Origin: Clostridiales bacterium
Lineage (GTDB): Bacteria > Bacillota > Clostridia > Oscillospirales > CAG-272
Reading direction: 5' to 3'
DNA length: 64,000 nucleotides
Assembly (NCBI GenBank): GCA_012800735.1
Contig: JAAZIU010000013.1
Coordinates: 1 to 64,000, forward strand
Below are positions 1 through 8,762 of this stretch, in pieces. Below the pieces are notes generated by a model that was not told the DNA's origin, ran no database searches, and saw nothing but the letters and a program-made list of their open reading frames with translations. Made by a program: the position numbers and the translations under genes. Numbering within the stretch: the first letter of the stretch is position 1; each line of letters starts with the position of its first letter.

Positions 1-171
1 CGAAGTCACAGGAACGATCAGGAGCGTTTCTACAATCACCTGAACTTCTATTCTTTCAGCGATCTGCAAAAACAGATGAAGAATTATTTATACCGTTCAA
101 ACAACATCCCGATGGCGGTGCTTGGTTGGAAAACACCCTCTCAGAAGCACCGAGAACTCGGCGGTCGCTGA
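1..171 (+). CDS. C-terminal fragment of an IS-type DDE integrase/transposase (partial)
   Basis: The frame is open from the first base of the window and ends at TGA 169-171. The 56 visible residues resemble the end of the integrase catalytic core of IS3/IS481-like transposases: a basic SHRNDQERFYNHL stretch, an aromatic-rich helix, then NNIPMAVLGWKTPSQK, the region where such proteins usually read 'P..aLgyktP'. The catalytic DDE residues lie upstream, outside the window, so activity cannot be judged. It is followed by a long inverted repeat and not by a recognisable terminal repeat. Family assignment is tentative; transposase/integrase in general is fairly likely. Confidence 0.6.
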   Translation, partial: RSHRNDQERFYNHLNFYSFSDLQKQMKNYLYRSNNIPMAVLGWKTPSQKHRELGGR

Positions 172-177
172 CGCGCC

Positions 178-234
178 GAATTTAGTAATGTTGAAAAGAG
201 GGGCGAAGCCCCGAACGAAAACATTACTAAATTC
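178..234. repeat. 15-bp perfect inverted repeat with nested GC hairpin downstream of the integrase
   Basis: GAATTTAGTAATGTT at 178-192 is repeated as its exact reverse complement at 220-234. Between them 200-204 and 208-212 form a GGGGC/GCCCC hairpin with a GAA loop. It starts 7 nt after the integrase stop. It could be the transposase terminator, part of the element end, or a small MITE-like remnant. The rest of 172-373 holds only a 12-bp palindrome at 286-297 and no gene I can support. Confidence 0.7.
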
Positions 235-373
235 CTTTCTCTACTTTTTCTTCTCATTTGCTTTTTTCGGTCTCACATCATTGACAAATGTACATTTCCC
301 GAATTTAATACCGACGCGCCGGTTAACAGATTGTCTTCAAATTTACAAATCGGTAGTTTACAATCGGCGTTAA

Positions 374-1000
374 TCATGATATAATATTTTTGATTAAGCC
401 TAAAACTTCTTCAAGGATCGAAGATTCGTCCCGCGAGGCGTCTACGACAACGATATTGTCTGCTTCTTTGCGCAGATTTATTGCTTTTTCATAGTTGCGT
501 GAAATTTTTTCGAGGCGGTCGCGGGATTCGTATTGCTCACGCTCCTCTCCTCTTGATTCTACCCGACCGAGAGCAACCGAGACACCGACTGAAAGATATA
601 TGGTAAGATCCGGTTTTACCAGTTCCATCGAACCTTTATTCAAGTCAAGTATATATTCCATCGGGAAAGCGCCTGTCTGATACGCGCAGGAAGATAGCCA
701 GAAACGGTCGCAAAGGACATTTACCCCGGCGTTCAGCTTTTCGCTTATTCCCTCCGGGCGAAGTATATGGTCAAGTCTGTCTGCGGCAAAAAGAGCGGCT
801 ATGACTCGTTCGTCAATTTCGTAATCTCCCTTACCCTTGATAAAGTGTTTTATCAGGCGGCCGACATGATTATCGGTCGGCTCTCTTGTGAGATATATAC
901 AGCAGCCCTCCTCCGTAAGAGACGAATAAACAGAATTAATCACGGTCGTCTTGCCGCTGCCGTCTATACCTTCAAAAACAATGAATTTGCCGCGACGCAT
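374..1000 (-). CDS. tmk: Thymidylate kinase (dTMP kinase)
   Basis: Phosphorylates dTMP to dTDP with ATP in cytosolic dTTP synthesis. The 208-residue length is normal. The P-loop GIDGSGKTT is at residues 11-19. A TREPTDNHVGRLI motif follows, matching the dTMP-binding 'TREPGGT' region. DRF, equivalent to the DR(Y/F) motif that contacts substrate, lies near residue 98, and an arginine- and glutamate-rich lid occurs near residue 150. The start has GGAGGG a few nucleotides upstream. It is convergent with the integrase remnant and divergent from the large surface protein, so it is probably monocistronic here. Confidence 0.93.
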   Translation of the reverse strand: MRRGKFIVFEGIDGSGKTTVINSVYSSLTEEGCCIYLTREPTDNHVGRLIKHFIKGKGDYEIDERVIAALFAADRLDHILRPEGISEKLNAGVNVLCDRFWLSSCAYQTGAFPMEYILDLNKGSMELVKPDLTIYLSVGVSVALGRVESRGEEREQYESRDRLEKISRNYEKAINLRKEADNIVVVDASRDESSILEEVLGLIKNIIS

Positions 1001-1050
1001 CTTAAACCCTCCGTTTTTACCGAAGTTATCTCCGGCGGTTAAACTACCAT

Positions 1051-1079
1051 ATTATATCATATGTCGCGAATAAAATCAA
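1051..1079 (-). promoter_or_regulatory. Sigma-A-type promoter for tmk
   Basis: On the minus strand, TTGATT (1079-1074) and TATAAT (1056-1051) are separated by 17 nt and point at tmk. Confidence 0.6.
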
Positions 1080-1172
1080 GAGAAATAATCGCACTTATAC
1101 CGAACATTGATTCGTCGCCTGCAATACTTTTTGCAAACAAGCATTTTTGATAAATGCCATTAAATAAATAAT

Positions 1173-4100
1173 ATGAAAAAAGCAATTTTATTTTTGATGT
1201 TCATCGCAGCAATTCTGCTGACTGCAACTTTAGGTTCCTACTCCGCCGGCTCAGCTGCGGCCGCGGGACCGGATGCCGGAGTTTATGATGTTTGGGCTGT
1301 AAGACAGCTTGAAAGCTTTGAAAACAAACATTTGACCGGCGACAGCTTTGACAACCGAAGCAACCGAGGCAGCCTGAATACCGTGGTATCTGCCGGTTTG
1401 AACACCGCTTCGGCGAGACAGTCTTCCGAATTGTCTTTTTTTCCGTATCAACCTTTTTCCGGGGAAAGTTTTCTTTTATGCAAAACCGACGGCGGTTCCT
1501 CTGCGACCCACAATTATTATAAAGCCGAGGTCGACATTTCGCTGAGTCTTTACAACCTTAACGCCGATGACAAATGCTTCGCTTATGCAGTAGCTCTTCC
1601 GGAACGGCTGGATATCTCCGGTTCCATTCTTCAATACACCGTAACGACGGTAATAAGCGCTGATACCGGAGATATAACCTTAAGGCATAATATATACGGC
1701 GGAGCCTGGACCGCTATTTTTTGCGACATTTCCACCTGGAGCGGCAGGATTTCCATAAATTCGCTTCGCGTTTCGGTACTATGCAAGGATATTCCCGTCG
1801 GAACCGAATACTCTTTCGGTATAGATGACATTTCCCTTTTCAGCTCAGCTGATATTTCTTCGGCGATGAATTGGTTCGTGCCGATTGAAAACTGGTATTA
1901 TCTTTATGCTCATAAATCAGACGGCGGCAGCATGAAATTTATACCTGAAAGCGATGAGTTCTACATTGAAACCTATGGCTCGGGATTGAAATCCGGACTT
2001 ACGGCAACGGGCAGATATCTTTGCATGCGGCTCGACAACAGATGCGGAGCCCAAAGCGTTTCGATGCAGCATACCACCGCCGAACGGATGAGCTTCGCCG
2101 AAAACATGGGGGAAATATTGGAGTTATCAGACGGCGAACAGCTGATTTATTTTTCTCTACCCGAAGATGACGAAAGCGAATTTACCCAGCTGCGCTTTGT
2201 CTTTGACGGCATAACTTCTTATGGCGAAAATTCTCAGGCTTTTCTTGAAATCAAGGCAATCTATCCGGCTTCGACATTTAAACAGGAGCCTGAGACGCTC
2301 GGAAGAATTGACAGCTGCCTTGCCGACGGTTCCGGCAAAGTAACGGTAACCGGCACGCTTTCGGATAATGCCGCAGCAAATAATGCTTTTAATGAAATCT
2401 GTCTTTTCCAGACAAATCCCGTCGCTGACTTGTCACAGACTTTACATGGGCTTGAACCGCTTGCAAGAACAAGAGTTTCAACAAACTTCAGACTTACGGC
2501 TGAAGGTAAAATCGGGTATTCATCCGACAGGTTTGTTGTCGCGCTTAATACCGGAAAAGATTATATAATAATAGGCGATTATTTTATAACAAACCCCGAA
2601 GCTGTATGCGCTTCTCCGGCTTCATTCAAAGAGATTCCCGCATTGAAAGGGATATCGGCAAGCTCTTCTTCCGATATTGCGGAAGCATCGAAACTCGTTT
2701 ATTTCGAGGGAGCCTCAACTCTTGTTATCCCTCTTGCCATAGAGCGCCTTTACAGTCCAAAAATTACCTCGGTACAATACGAATTTGAGGGAACAACTTA
2801 CTACTTTGATCCGTCTTATTGTCAGTCTGTTCAAAGAATACTCGGTTCTCTCAACACCAGCGGCGTGTGTGTCTATATGAGGCTTACTCTTAAACCGACA
2901 TCAAACGAAGTGCTTAACGCCGCGCTCTGCGCTCCCGGATGGATCCAGGGCTCGGAAGCTGCATTTAATACCGATACGCCCGAGGGATTGAAACTTTACC
3001 GCGCTATTTTCAGCTTTATTGCAAACAGATGGTCTCACAAAGGCGACGCCCGGGTCACCGGCTACATTATCGGTGATTCGGTAAATGAAGCAAGACTGCA
3101 CTGGTCTAAAACCGGCGCTCCGCTCGAACAGTTTGCCGAAAGCTACGCGCTTACCCTTCGTTCGGCTTTCACATCGATGCGCTCCGCTTCCGGTCCTGTA
3201 AGGGTTATAGCTTCGGTCAGCTCGCTGCTTTTTGACGGTTTCCCTTCCGACAATCAAAACCGCTTCGGCGCAGGAAAGTTTCTTTCGGCGCTTGATGCCG
3301 CGGCAGAAAGCGCGGGAGATTTTAACTGGGGAATTGAGCTTAAACTTCCCGCCGGCGGACTAACGTATATCGGAGACTCCGATTCGGTAAATTCAGACAT
3401 ATCCGAAACTTCCAAAATAATGATTTCCGCTGATAATTATGAGCTTTTCGATGTCTTTTTAAACCGTAAGGAGCTGCTGTTCAAAGACAAAACCCGCGAT
3501 GTTATCATAACGGCGGCGCCGGGAGTTGACGAGGTTCAATATGTCTACGCATTCTATAAACTCAGCTCCAATCTCTGCAACACGGCAAAAGCCCTTGTAA
3601 TATCCGCATCCGACGCGGCAGCTTACGGCGATTCGTTTAATATGATAGACACAAGTCAAACCCTCGATTATACATCAGAAGTATTGAACACGCTCGGATA
3701 CACGGACTGGTCGCATCTGATTCCCGGGCTTGATTATAACCGCGCCGTCAGCCGCAAATATGCTGATACCTTATTCAGCCCGACAATTCCATACGAACTG
3801 GACGGCATTTTCACTTTGAAGAGCTTTGACGCTCAAAACGATATTTCCGATATATATTTGGGCAGCGGCGTTGAATCGTCTGAATGGAAATCGGGTTTTT
3901 CCTCCCGTAACGGTCTTCTTATGCTGAATTACGCTCTGAATGACAGAAAAAGCTTCGGCGGCTTATTTTATGTACTTGACTATCCTCTTGATTTATCAAA
4001 ATCTCCGGTAATCACTCTTGATATCGCCGTTGTATCTCTTCCGGAGGGCACATCACAGGCGCAGCTTGCCGTTATGCTGTGCTCCGGCAGAAGCGCCGTA

Positions 4101-4484
4101 ATTTGTTCGGGGCAGATCTCCGAGAACGGATGGCAGAAAGCGGTATGCGATCTATCTGGCTGCAGAGAGCTTTTGGGTTCAATAGATACGGTGCGTATCT
4201 GGCTTTCAAGTTACGACGGAAAACCTTTGGGCTCTCCGTCTCTGCTGATAGATGAAATAAGCGTCAGAAGTTTTACCCTCAATTCCGAGGAACTTTCCGA
4301 ATACTTCCTGCTGCAGCAGGCTGACTGGAAAAAATCCGCCGCTGCCGAATCGGATATAAAAATTGTTTACGCTTTATTGGCGCTTGCTTTTGTCTGCGCC
4401 GTAATACTGACTTTCAGAATAACGCGCGGTAAAATTATTTATAAACGGCGCTCGGCATCTCACGGCGAATGGAAATTCGACTGA
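1173..4484 (+). CDS. Large membrane-anchored extracellular protein with a degenerate glycosidase-like TIM-barrel region (DUF5722-like)
   Basis: The 1103-residue protein has a signal peptide (MKKAILFLMFIAAILLTATL) and one C-terminal membrane segment at about 1068-1088, followed by a short basic tail. Most of it should therefore face outward. The N-terminal 380 residues look beta-rich and may bind carbohydrate. Residues ~490-860 resemble the TIM-barrel family Pfam calls DUF5722: an FNWGI motif, a 'TGYIIGDSVNEARLHW' motif near 628-643, and a late AFYKLSSN helix. As I recall, family members read GNEVN where this one reads GDSVN, so a likely catalytic Glu is missing. A second beta domain occurs near 910-1050. 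No clear Shine-Dalgarno precedes the ATG. The next gene is also a membrane-anchored surface protein. Function unknown. Confidence 0.6.
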   Translation: MKKAILFLMFIAAILLTATLGSYSAGSAAAAGPDAGVYDVWAVRQLESFENKHLTGDSFDNRSNRGSLNTVVSAGLNTASARQSSELSFFPYQPFSGESFLLCKTDGGSSATHNYYKAEVDISLSLYNLNADDKCFAYAVALPERLDISGSILQYTVTTVISADTGDITLRHNIYGGAWTAIFCDISTWSGRISINSLRVSVLCKDIPVGTEYSFGIDDISLFSSADISSAMNWFVPIENWYYLYAHKSDGGSMKFIPESDEFYIETYGSGLKSGLTATGRYLCMRLDNRCGAQSVSMQHTTAERMSFAENMGEILELSDGEQLIYFSLPEDDESEFTQLRFVFDGITSYGENSQAFLEIKAIYPASTFKQEPETLGRIDSCLADGSGKVTVTGTLSDNAAANNAFNEICLFQTNPVADLSQTLHGLEPLARTRVSTNFRLTAEGKIGYSSDRFVVALNTGKDYIIIGDYFITNPEAVCASPASFKEIPALKGISASSSSDIAEASKLVYFEGASTLVIPLAIERLYSPKITSVQYEFEGTTYYFDPSYCQSVQRILGSLNTSGVCVYMRLTLKPTSNEVLNAALCAPGWIQGSEAAFNTDTPEGLKLYRAIFSFIANRWSHKGDARVTGYIIGDSVNEARLHWSKTGAPLEQFAESYALTLRSAFTSMRSASGPVRVIASVSSLLFDGFPSDNQNRFGAGKFLSALDAAAESAGDFNWGIELKLPAGGLTYIGDSDSVNSDISETSKIMISADNYELFDVFLNRKELLFKDKTRDVIITAAPGVDEVQYVYAFYKLSSNLCNTAKALVISASDAAAYGDSFNMIDTSQTLDYTSEVLNTLGYTDWSHLIPGLDYNRAVSRKYADTLFSPTIPYELDGIFTLKSFDAQNDISDIYLGSGVESSEWKSGFSSRNGLLMLNYALNDRKSFGGLFYVLDYPLDLSKSPVITLDIAVVSLPEGTSQAQLAVMLCSGRSAVICSGQISENGWQKAVCDLSGCRELLGSIDTVRIWLSSYDGKPLGSPSLLIDEISVRSFTLNSEELSEYFLLQQADWKKSAAAESDIKIVYALLALAFVCAVILTFRITRGKIIYKRRSASHGEWKFD

Positions 4485-4518
4485 TTTTTACTCAAATTTA
4501 AAGGAAAGGATGGGTTTG

Positions 4519-5871
4519 ATGACAATGCGTTCTACCGCAAGAATCACCGCGGCATCGGTCATCGCTTTGTTTATTTTTATTGGAGTTGTGCTTCCCGCGG
4601 CTGCCCAGGAAATAGCTAAGCTTTCCGGTGATTTTACATATATAACCAATCCTACCGGCATAACTATTTTGAAATGCAAAGCTTCGGGAGAGATTGACAT
4701 CCCTCCTGCGCTTGACGGAAAAACCGTTACAATGATTGCCGCCGACGCTTTTAAATCATGCGGCGCTACCAAAATAAAAATCCCCGCCTCCGTCACTTCG
4801 GTGGGGGACGAGTCGGTCATATCCGCGAATACAATATTCTCCTCCTCGGTTGAAGAGATTAATGTTGAAAGCGGAAACGCCGTCTATACCTCGTTAAACG
4901 GTGTGCTTTACCGCGCCGATCAAGGTAAGTTAAGCCTCGTCTATTATCCGAGAGCAAAGCCCGACGACAGCTTTTCCGTACCGGCGAACATAACCGGGAT
5001 ATCGAAATATGCCGCGGCGGGATGCAAAAATCTTACCCGGCTCAGCTTTACCGGAGTTACCGAAGAAATAGCCGAGGGAGCCTTCTCCGGGTGTACAAAA
5101 CTTGCCGCGCTGCAACTCAACGAAGAGCTTGCTGAAATTGGAGCGGGAGCTTTCAAAAACTGTTCCGCGCTTACCGCCGTAACATTGCCGGCTTCGGTTA
5201 AGAATATTGCAGCCGGCGCTTTTGCCGGGTGCTCAAGGCTTTCCAATATAATTGCAGCCGGTGTCCTTTCCGACGATTCTCTTGCGGCTTTAGCCGGTTC
5301 TTCAAAAAACCTTACGGTATACAACGGAGACGGCAGCGTTTACAGTACCTCCGATTCGGGGGAACTTATAAAAGGAGCAACGGTACAGCAAAATCCGACA
5401 AACAACCATCCGCCGATAATAACGGAGACCACCGCTCCTAAAAAAAATCCGGAAAAAACTACGTCGGAGGAGACATCCGATGAAACGACCGAGGATGTTA
5501 CAGTTACCCTTTCTCCGCCTGTCACAAAGATAGATCCATTGATCGGCGTTGAAGTTACCGATGAACAGGGATTTTCCAAAAACACCACCGCTGACGAAAC
5601 CGAAGTCACCGAAACCGAGCCGCTTCTTACCTCAGATACCGAAGAGGTGACGGTAAGCGATATCGACACCTCTCCTGAAACAGTTTATTTCGTTGAACCC
5701 GCAAAAGGAATTTTCAATGTCTCCGGCGAAGATTTAACCCTTATCTGGATATTAGGCGCGGCAGCCGTTGCCGCGGCATTGTCCGCCGCAATCTGGCTCG
5801 GATTCAATCGACGTAAAAAGAGCAGGATCGGCTCGGACGGTTTGAGACACAGCAAGTATTACGAAGAATAA
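4519..5871 (+). CDS. BspA/TpLRR-type leucine-rich repeat surface protein with C-terminal membrane anchor
   Basis: The N-terminal signal segment (ITAASVIALFIFIGVVLPAAA) is followed by several ~23-residue LRR_5 repeats of the form 'I..gAFkgCs.L..v.lP.sv..Ig', between roughly residues 55 and 270. A Thr/Glu-rich, probably extended stalk spans about 295-395. One membrane helix (LTLIWILGAAAVAAALSAAIWLGF) and a basic tail end the protein. BspA-like proteins mediate adhesion or protein binding outside the cell. I chose ATG 4519 because AAAGGA at 4505-4510 sits 8 nt upstream; an ATG at 4510 would overlap that site. It lies 34 nt downstream of the large surface protein, so co-expression is likely. Confidence 0.8.
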   Translation: MTMRSTARITAASVIALFIFIGVVLPAAAQEIAKLSGDFTYITNPTGITILKCKASGEIDIPPALDGKTVTMIAADAFKSCGATKIKIPASVTSVGDESVISANTIFSSSVEEINVESGNAVYTSLNGVLYRADQGKLSLVYYPRAKPDDSFSVPANITGISKYAAAGCKNLTRLSFTGVTEEIAEGAFSGCTKLAALQLNEELAEIGAGAFKNCSALTAVTLPASVKNIAAGAFAGCSRLSNIIAAGVLSDDSLAALAGSSKNLTVYNGDGSVYSTSDSGELIKGATVQQNPTNNHPPIITETTAPKKNPEKTTSEETSDETTEDVTVTLSPPVTKIDPLIGVEVTDEQGFSKNTTADETEVTETEPLLTSDTEEVTVSDIDTSPETVYFVEPAKGIFNVSGEDLTLIWILGAAAVAAALSAAIWLGFNRRKKSRIGSDGLRHSKYYEE

Positions 5872-5887
5872 CTCTATTTAAGATAAT

Positions 5888-5920
5888 TAAATCCCGCCTT
5901 CGTGACGGGATTTATTTTAT
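5888..5920 (+). terminator. Rho-independent terminator after the LRR gene
   Basis: Arms AAATCCCG (5889-5896) and CGGGATTT (5906-5913) flank a 9-nt loop; the run TTTATTTTAT follows. Confidence 0.85.
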
Positions 5921-6070
5921 CCGTTTGATTAAATATTTGTATATTATAATGTAGTAATAATAGTTTTATCATGTGGTGTGTTTTCACACGATATTATCGC
6001 TTTAGTATGGTAACATGATGAAACAATGGAGGTTTTATTACAGTTTTTTTCAATTTTTAAACAATATATG

Positions 6071-6099
6071 TTGACATTAGTTTAGAAGTATGTTATAAT
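6071..6099 (+). promoter_or_regulatory. Perfect-consensus sigma-A promoter for the opp-type operon
   Basis: TTGACA 6071-6076 and TATAAT 6094-6099 are separated by exactly 17 nt and lie 40 nt before the receptor gene start. Upstream, a GTGTG/CACAC hairpin (5976-5989) sits inside a wider ATCATGT/ACATGAT repeat (5968-5974, 6013-6019), which could be a regulatory site. Confidence 0.88.
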
Positions 6100-6139
6100 T
6101 CACTTTAAGCAGTCTATTAATATTAGGAGGAATAATACC

Positions 6140-8581
6140 ATGAAAAAACGGCTGAAAATATTAGCCGCTGTTTTGGCGTGTGTGATGTTCGCGGGGGTTG
6201 CCGCCACACTCACGTCATGCGGTAAATCTCTTGCAACTGCACCTACCATCACTACCCCTTTGGTAGTAGCTTATTCACCTTTCAGCGAGAAGTTCTCACC
6301 TTATTATGCCGACACAGCGTATGACGTTGATGTTGCCGGCATGACTCAGCTTTCTCTGCTTACCACCGACCGCGCCGGCGGTATAATCTACAACGCCATC
6401 AGAGGCGAAACCGTAGAATATAACGGCACGCCTTATAACTACAAAGGCATCTCCAACATTAAGGTGGAGCAGAAAAAGAATTCCGACGGAACCGTCGCGA
6501 CCACCACTTACAAGATCGAGCTTAAGAAGGGCGTTCTCTTCTCCGACGGCGTCGAAATGACCGCCGACGACATAATCTTCAACTATTATGTCTTCCTCGA
6601 TCCGTCCTATGTCGGTTCTACCACCCTTTCGTCCTATTCCATCGTAGGTCTTAAGAACTATCAGACACAGACCACCGACGAAGTCTACGAAAAGTATTCG
6701 AAGATGGTCGGAGACATTTACGCCGCCGGCGAAGATCATCAGTGGTCTTCTTCCGACTCCTGGACCCAGGAACTTCAGACCGCTTACTGGGATCTGATGA
6801 AGCAGACCTGGAAAGACGACAACCAGGCTATCGTTGACTATGTCTTCAACAACTATCTCGGCTACTCTCAGGACTATTTCGGCATGTCCGGTGAAGAAAT
6901 CGCCGCTAACGAAGGACTCAAGGTAGCTTACGGAATGGTCATGTGGGGCTTTGGTTCAAGGAATGAAGACGGCTCCTTCACAACCGCCGCAGGCAAAACT
7001 TACGACCTTGTCAACGACTTCCCGACAATCGACGATTACTACGAATCCACCTATCAGGCATACGAAGGCGACCCGGAAGCTTATTTTGCTACCGAAGCCG
7101 CTGACGACACCGACGTTCGCGGCACTACCGACACCGCATTCATCCTTCAGTACGGTTCTAAGGACGAGGCGATGGGCGGAGCCGGCGTTCCTAATATTTC
7201 CGGTATCAAGAAGACCGGCAAATACAAAGTAGAAGTCACCATCGAAGGTTTTGAAGCTCCGGCTATCTATTCAATCTGCGGTATTTCAGTCGCTCCGATG
7301 CATTACTACGGCGACGAAACCAAGTATGATTACGACAACAACAAATTTGGCCATGACTTCGGAGACCTTTCTTCCGTTCAGGCGAAGACCAACTTCCCGA
7401 TGGGCGCAGGTCCATATAAGTTTGTCGAATATAAAGACAAAGTAGTTTACTTTGAAGCCAACGAACATTACTTCAAGGGATGTCCGAAGATCGCAACCAT
7501 CCAGTTCAAGGAAATGAGCGACGACGATAAGATCACCTCGCTCACCACCGGCGACGCCGATGTTTCCGATCCCTCCGGCTCCAAAGCTAAATTCCAGCAA
7601 ATCCGCGATATAAACGGCGGAGAGCTTGACGGCAATATCATCACCACCAACGCTGTCGACAACCTCGGCTACGGCTACGTCGGTCTTAACGCCGACACCA
7701 TTAATGTAGGCGGCAAATCCAGTTCCGTCGAATCCAAGAACCTGCGCAAGGCTATCGCTACCGTTATCGCGGTATACCGCGACGTTGCCATTAACTCTTA
7801 CTACGGCGACGCAGCTTCCGTTATCAACTATCCGATATCCAACACCTCCTGGGCGGCTCCGCAGAAGTCGGACGCCGACTATAAGGTTGCTTTCTCGGTT
7901 GACGTTGACGGCAATGACATATATACCGCCGACATGAACGCCGAAGCCAAGTATGCCGCCGCTCTCGAAGCTGCTAAGGGCTTCCTCAAGGCTGCGGGTT
8001 ACACCTATGACGAAGGCTCAGGCAAATTCACCGCCGCTCCCGACGGAGCCAAGCTCGCTTATGAAGCGCTTGTTCCCGGCGACGGCACCGGCGACCACCC
8101 GAACTTCCAGGTGCTTTCCAATGCTGCGGCCGCACTCGGAACGATAGGCATCACCCTCAACATCAACGACCTTACCGACAGCTCTATCCTCTGGGATCGC
8201 CTTGATGCTCACAACCAAGAAATCTGGACTGCCGCCTGGGACGCAACCATCGACCCGGATATGTATCAGGTATATCACAGCTCGGGTATAGTCGGCAGAG
8301 GCGGTTCCGATTCCAACCATTACGGAATCGATGACCCGGATCTTGACCAGCTGATAATCGACGCGCGTCAGTCCGCCGACCAGGATTACCGCAAGTCTAC
8401 TTACAAAGCCTGCCTCGACATCATTATCGACTGGGCGCTTGAAGTTCCTTCCTATCAGCGTCAAAACATCGTTATCTTCAGCACCGAGCGCGTTAATATC
8501 GAAACCATTACCCCTGATATTACAACTTATTGGGGCTGGATGAACGACCTTGAAAATCTCGAGGTTTATCAGGCTCAATAA
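6140..8581 (+). CDS. Peptide-type ABC transporter substrate-binding lipoprotein (SBP family 5), enlarged
   Basis: Receptor of the importer encoded just downstream. A signal peptide ends in the lipobox LTSC with Cys27 as the lipidation site. The family-5 fold is recognised from 'YELKKGVLFSDGVEMTADD'-type sequence (near residue 125) and GAGPYKFVEY (near 420). At 813 residues it is much longer than the usual 500-600. An insert at about 174-354, rich in Tyr, Asp and Trp, separates the first part of lobe I from GIKKTGKYKVEV. AGGAGG lies 9 nt before the ATG. Codons are strongly biased to C-ending forms, unlike neighbouring genes, which suggests very high expression. Substrate is unknown; di- or oligopeptides are most likely. 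Confidence 0.88.
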   Translation: MKKRLKILAAVLACVMFAGVAATLTSCGKSLATAPTITTPLVVAYSPFSEKFSPYYADTAYDVDVAGMTQLSLLTTDRAGGIIYNAIRGETVEYNGTPYNYKGISNIKVEQKKNSDGTVATTTYKIELKKGVLFSDGVEMTADDIIFNYYVFLDPSYVGSTTLSSYSIVGLKNYQTQTTDEVYEKYSKMVGDIYAAGEDHQWSSSDSWTQELQTAYWDLMKQTWKDDNQAIVDYVFNNYLGYSQDYFGMSGEEIAANEGLKVAYGMVMWGFGSRNEDGSFTTAAGKTYDLVNDFPTIDDYYESTYQAYEGDPEAYFATEAADDTDVRGTTDTAFILQYGSKDEAMGGAGVPNISGIKKTGKYKVEVTIEGFEAPAIYSICGISVAPMHYYGDETKYDYDNNKFGHDFGDLSSVQAKTNFPMGAGPYKFVEYKDKVVYFEANEHYFKGCPKIATIQFKEMSDDDKITSLTTGDADVSDPSGSKAKFQQIRDINGGELDGNIITTNAVDNLGYGYVGLNADTINVGGKSSSVESKNLRKAIATVIAVYRDVAINSYYGDAASVINYPISNTSWAAPQKSDADYKVAFSVDVDGNDIYTADMNAEAKYAAALEAAKGFLKAAGYTYDEGSGKFTAAPDGAKLAYEALVPGDGTGDHPNFQVLSNAAAALGTIGITLNINDLTDSSILWDRLDAHNQEIWTAAWDATIDPDMYQVYHSSGIVGRGGSDSNHYGIDDPDLDQLIIDARQSADQDYRKSTYKACLDIIIDWALEVPSYQRQNIVIFSTERVNIETITPDITTYWGWMNDLENLEVYQAQ

Positions 8582-8618
8582 TCCTTTATTTGAAACAGAT
8601 TCAATCTGATTGATTTCC

Positions 8619-8658
8619 AAAGCAAGCCCGACTTGCACGGTTGGGCTTGCTTTATTGG
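8619..8658 (+). terminator. Terminator/attenuator between receptor and permease genes
   Basis: AAAGCAAGCCC (8619-8629) pairs with GGGCTTGCTTT (8643-8653), then TATT. It probably makes receptor mRNA exceed transporter mRNA, as is common in ABC import operons. Confidence 0.85.
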
Positions 8659-8762
8659 GTTTATATACCGGCCATGAAATATTGTAAGGTTTTATTTCTG
8701 TTATTCTGACCGGTATATCAGCTCAATACTGCAATTCTTTTTATAACTCCGAGGTAAAGTTT

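Noticed and set aside
122-373. 83-codon plus-strand frame
   Set aside because: It starts inside the integrase fragment in another frame and runs through the inverted repeat; composition does not look coding.
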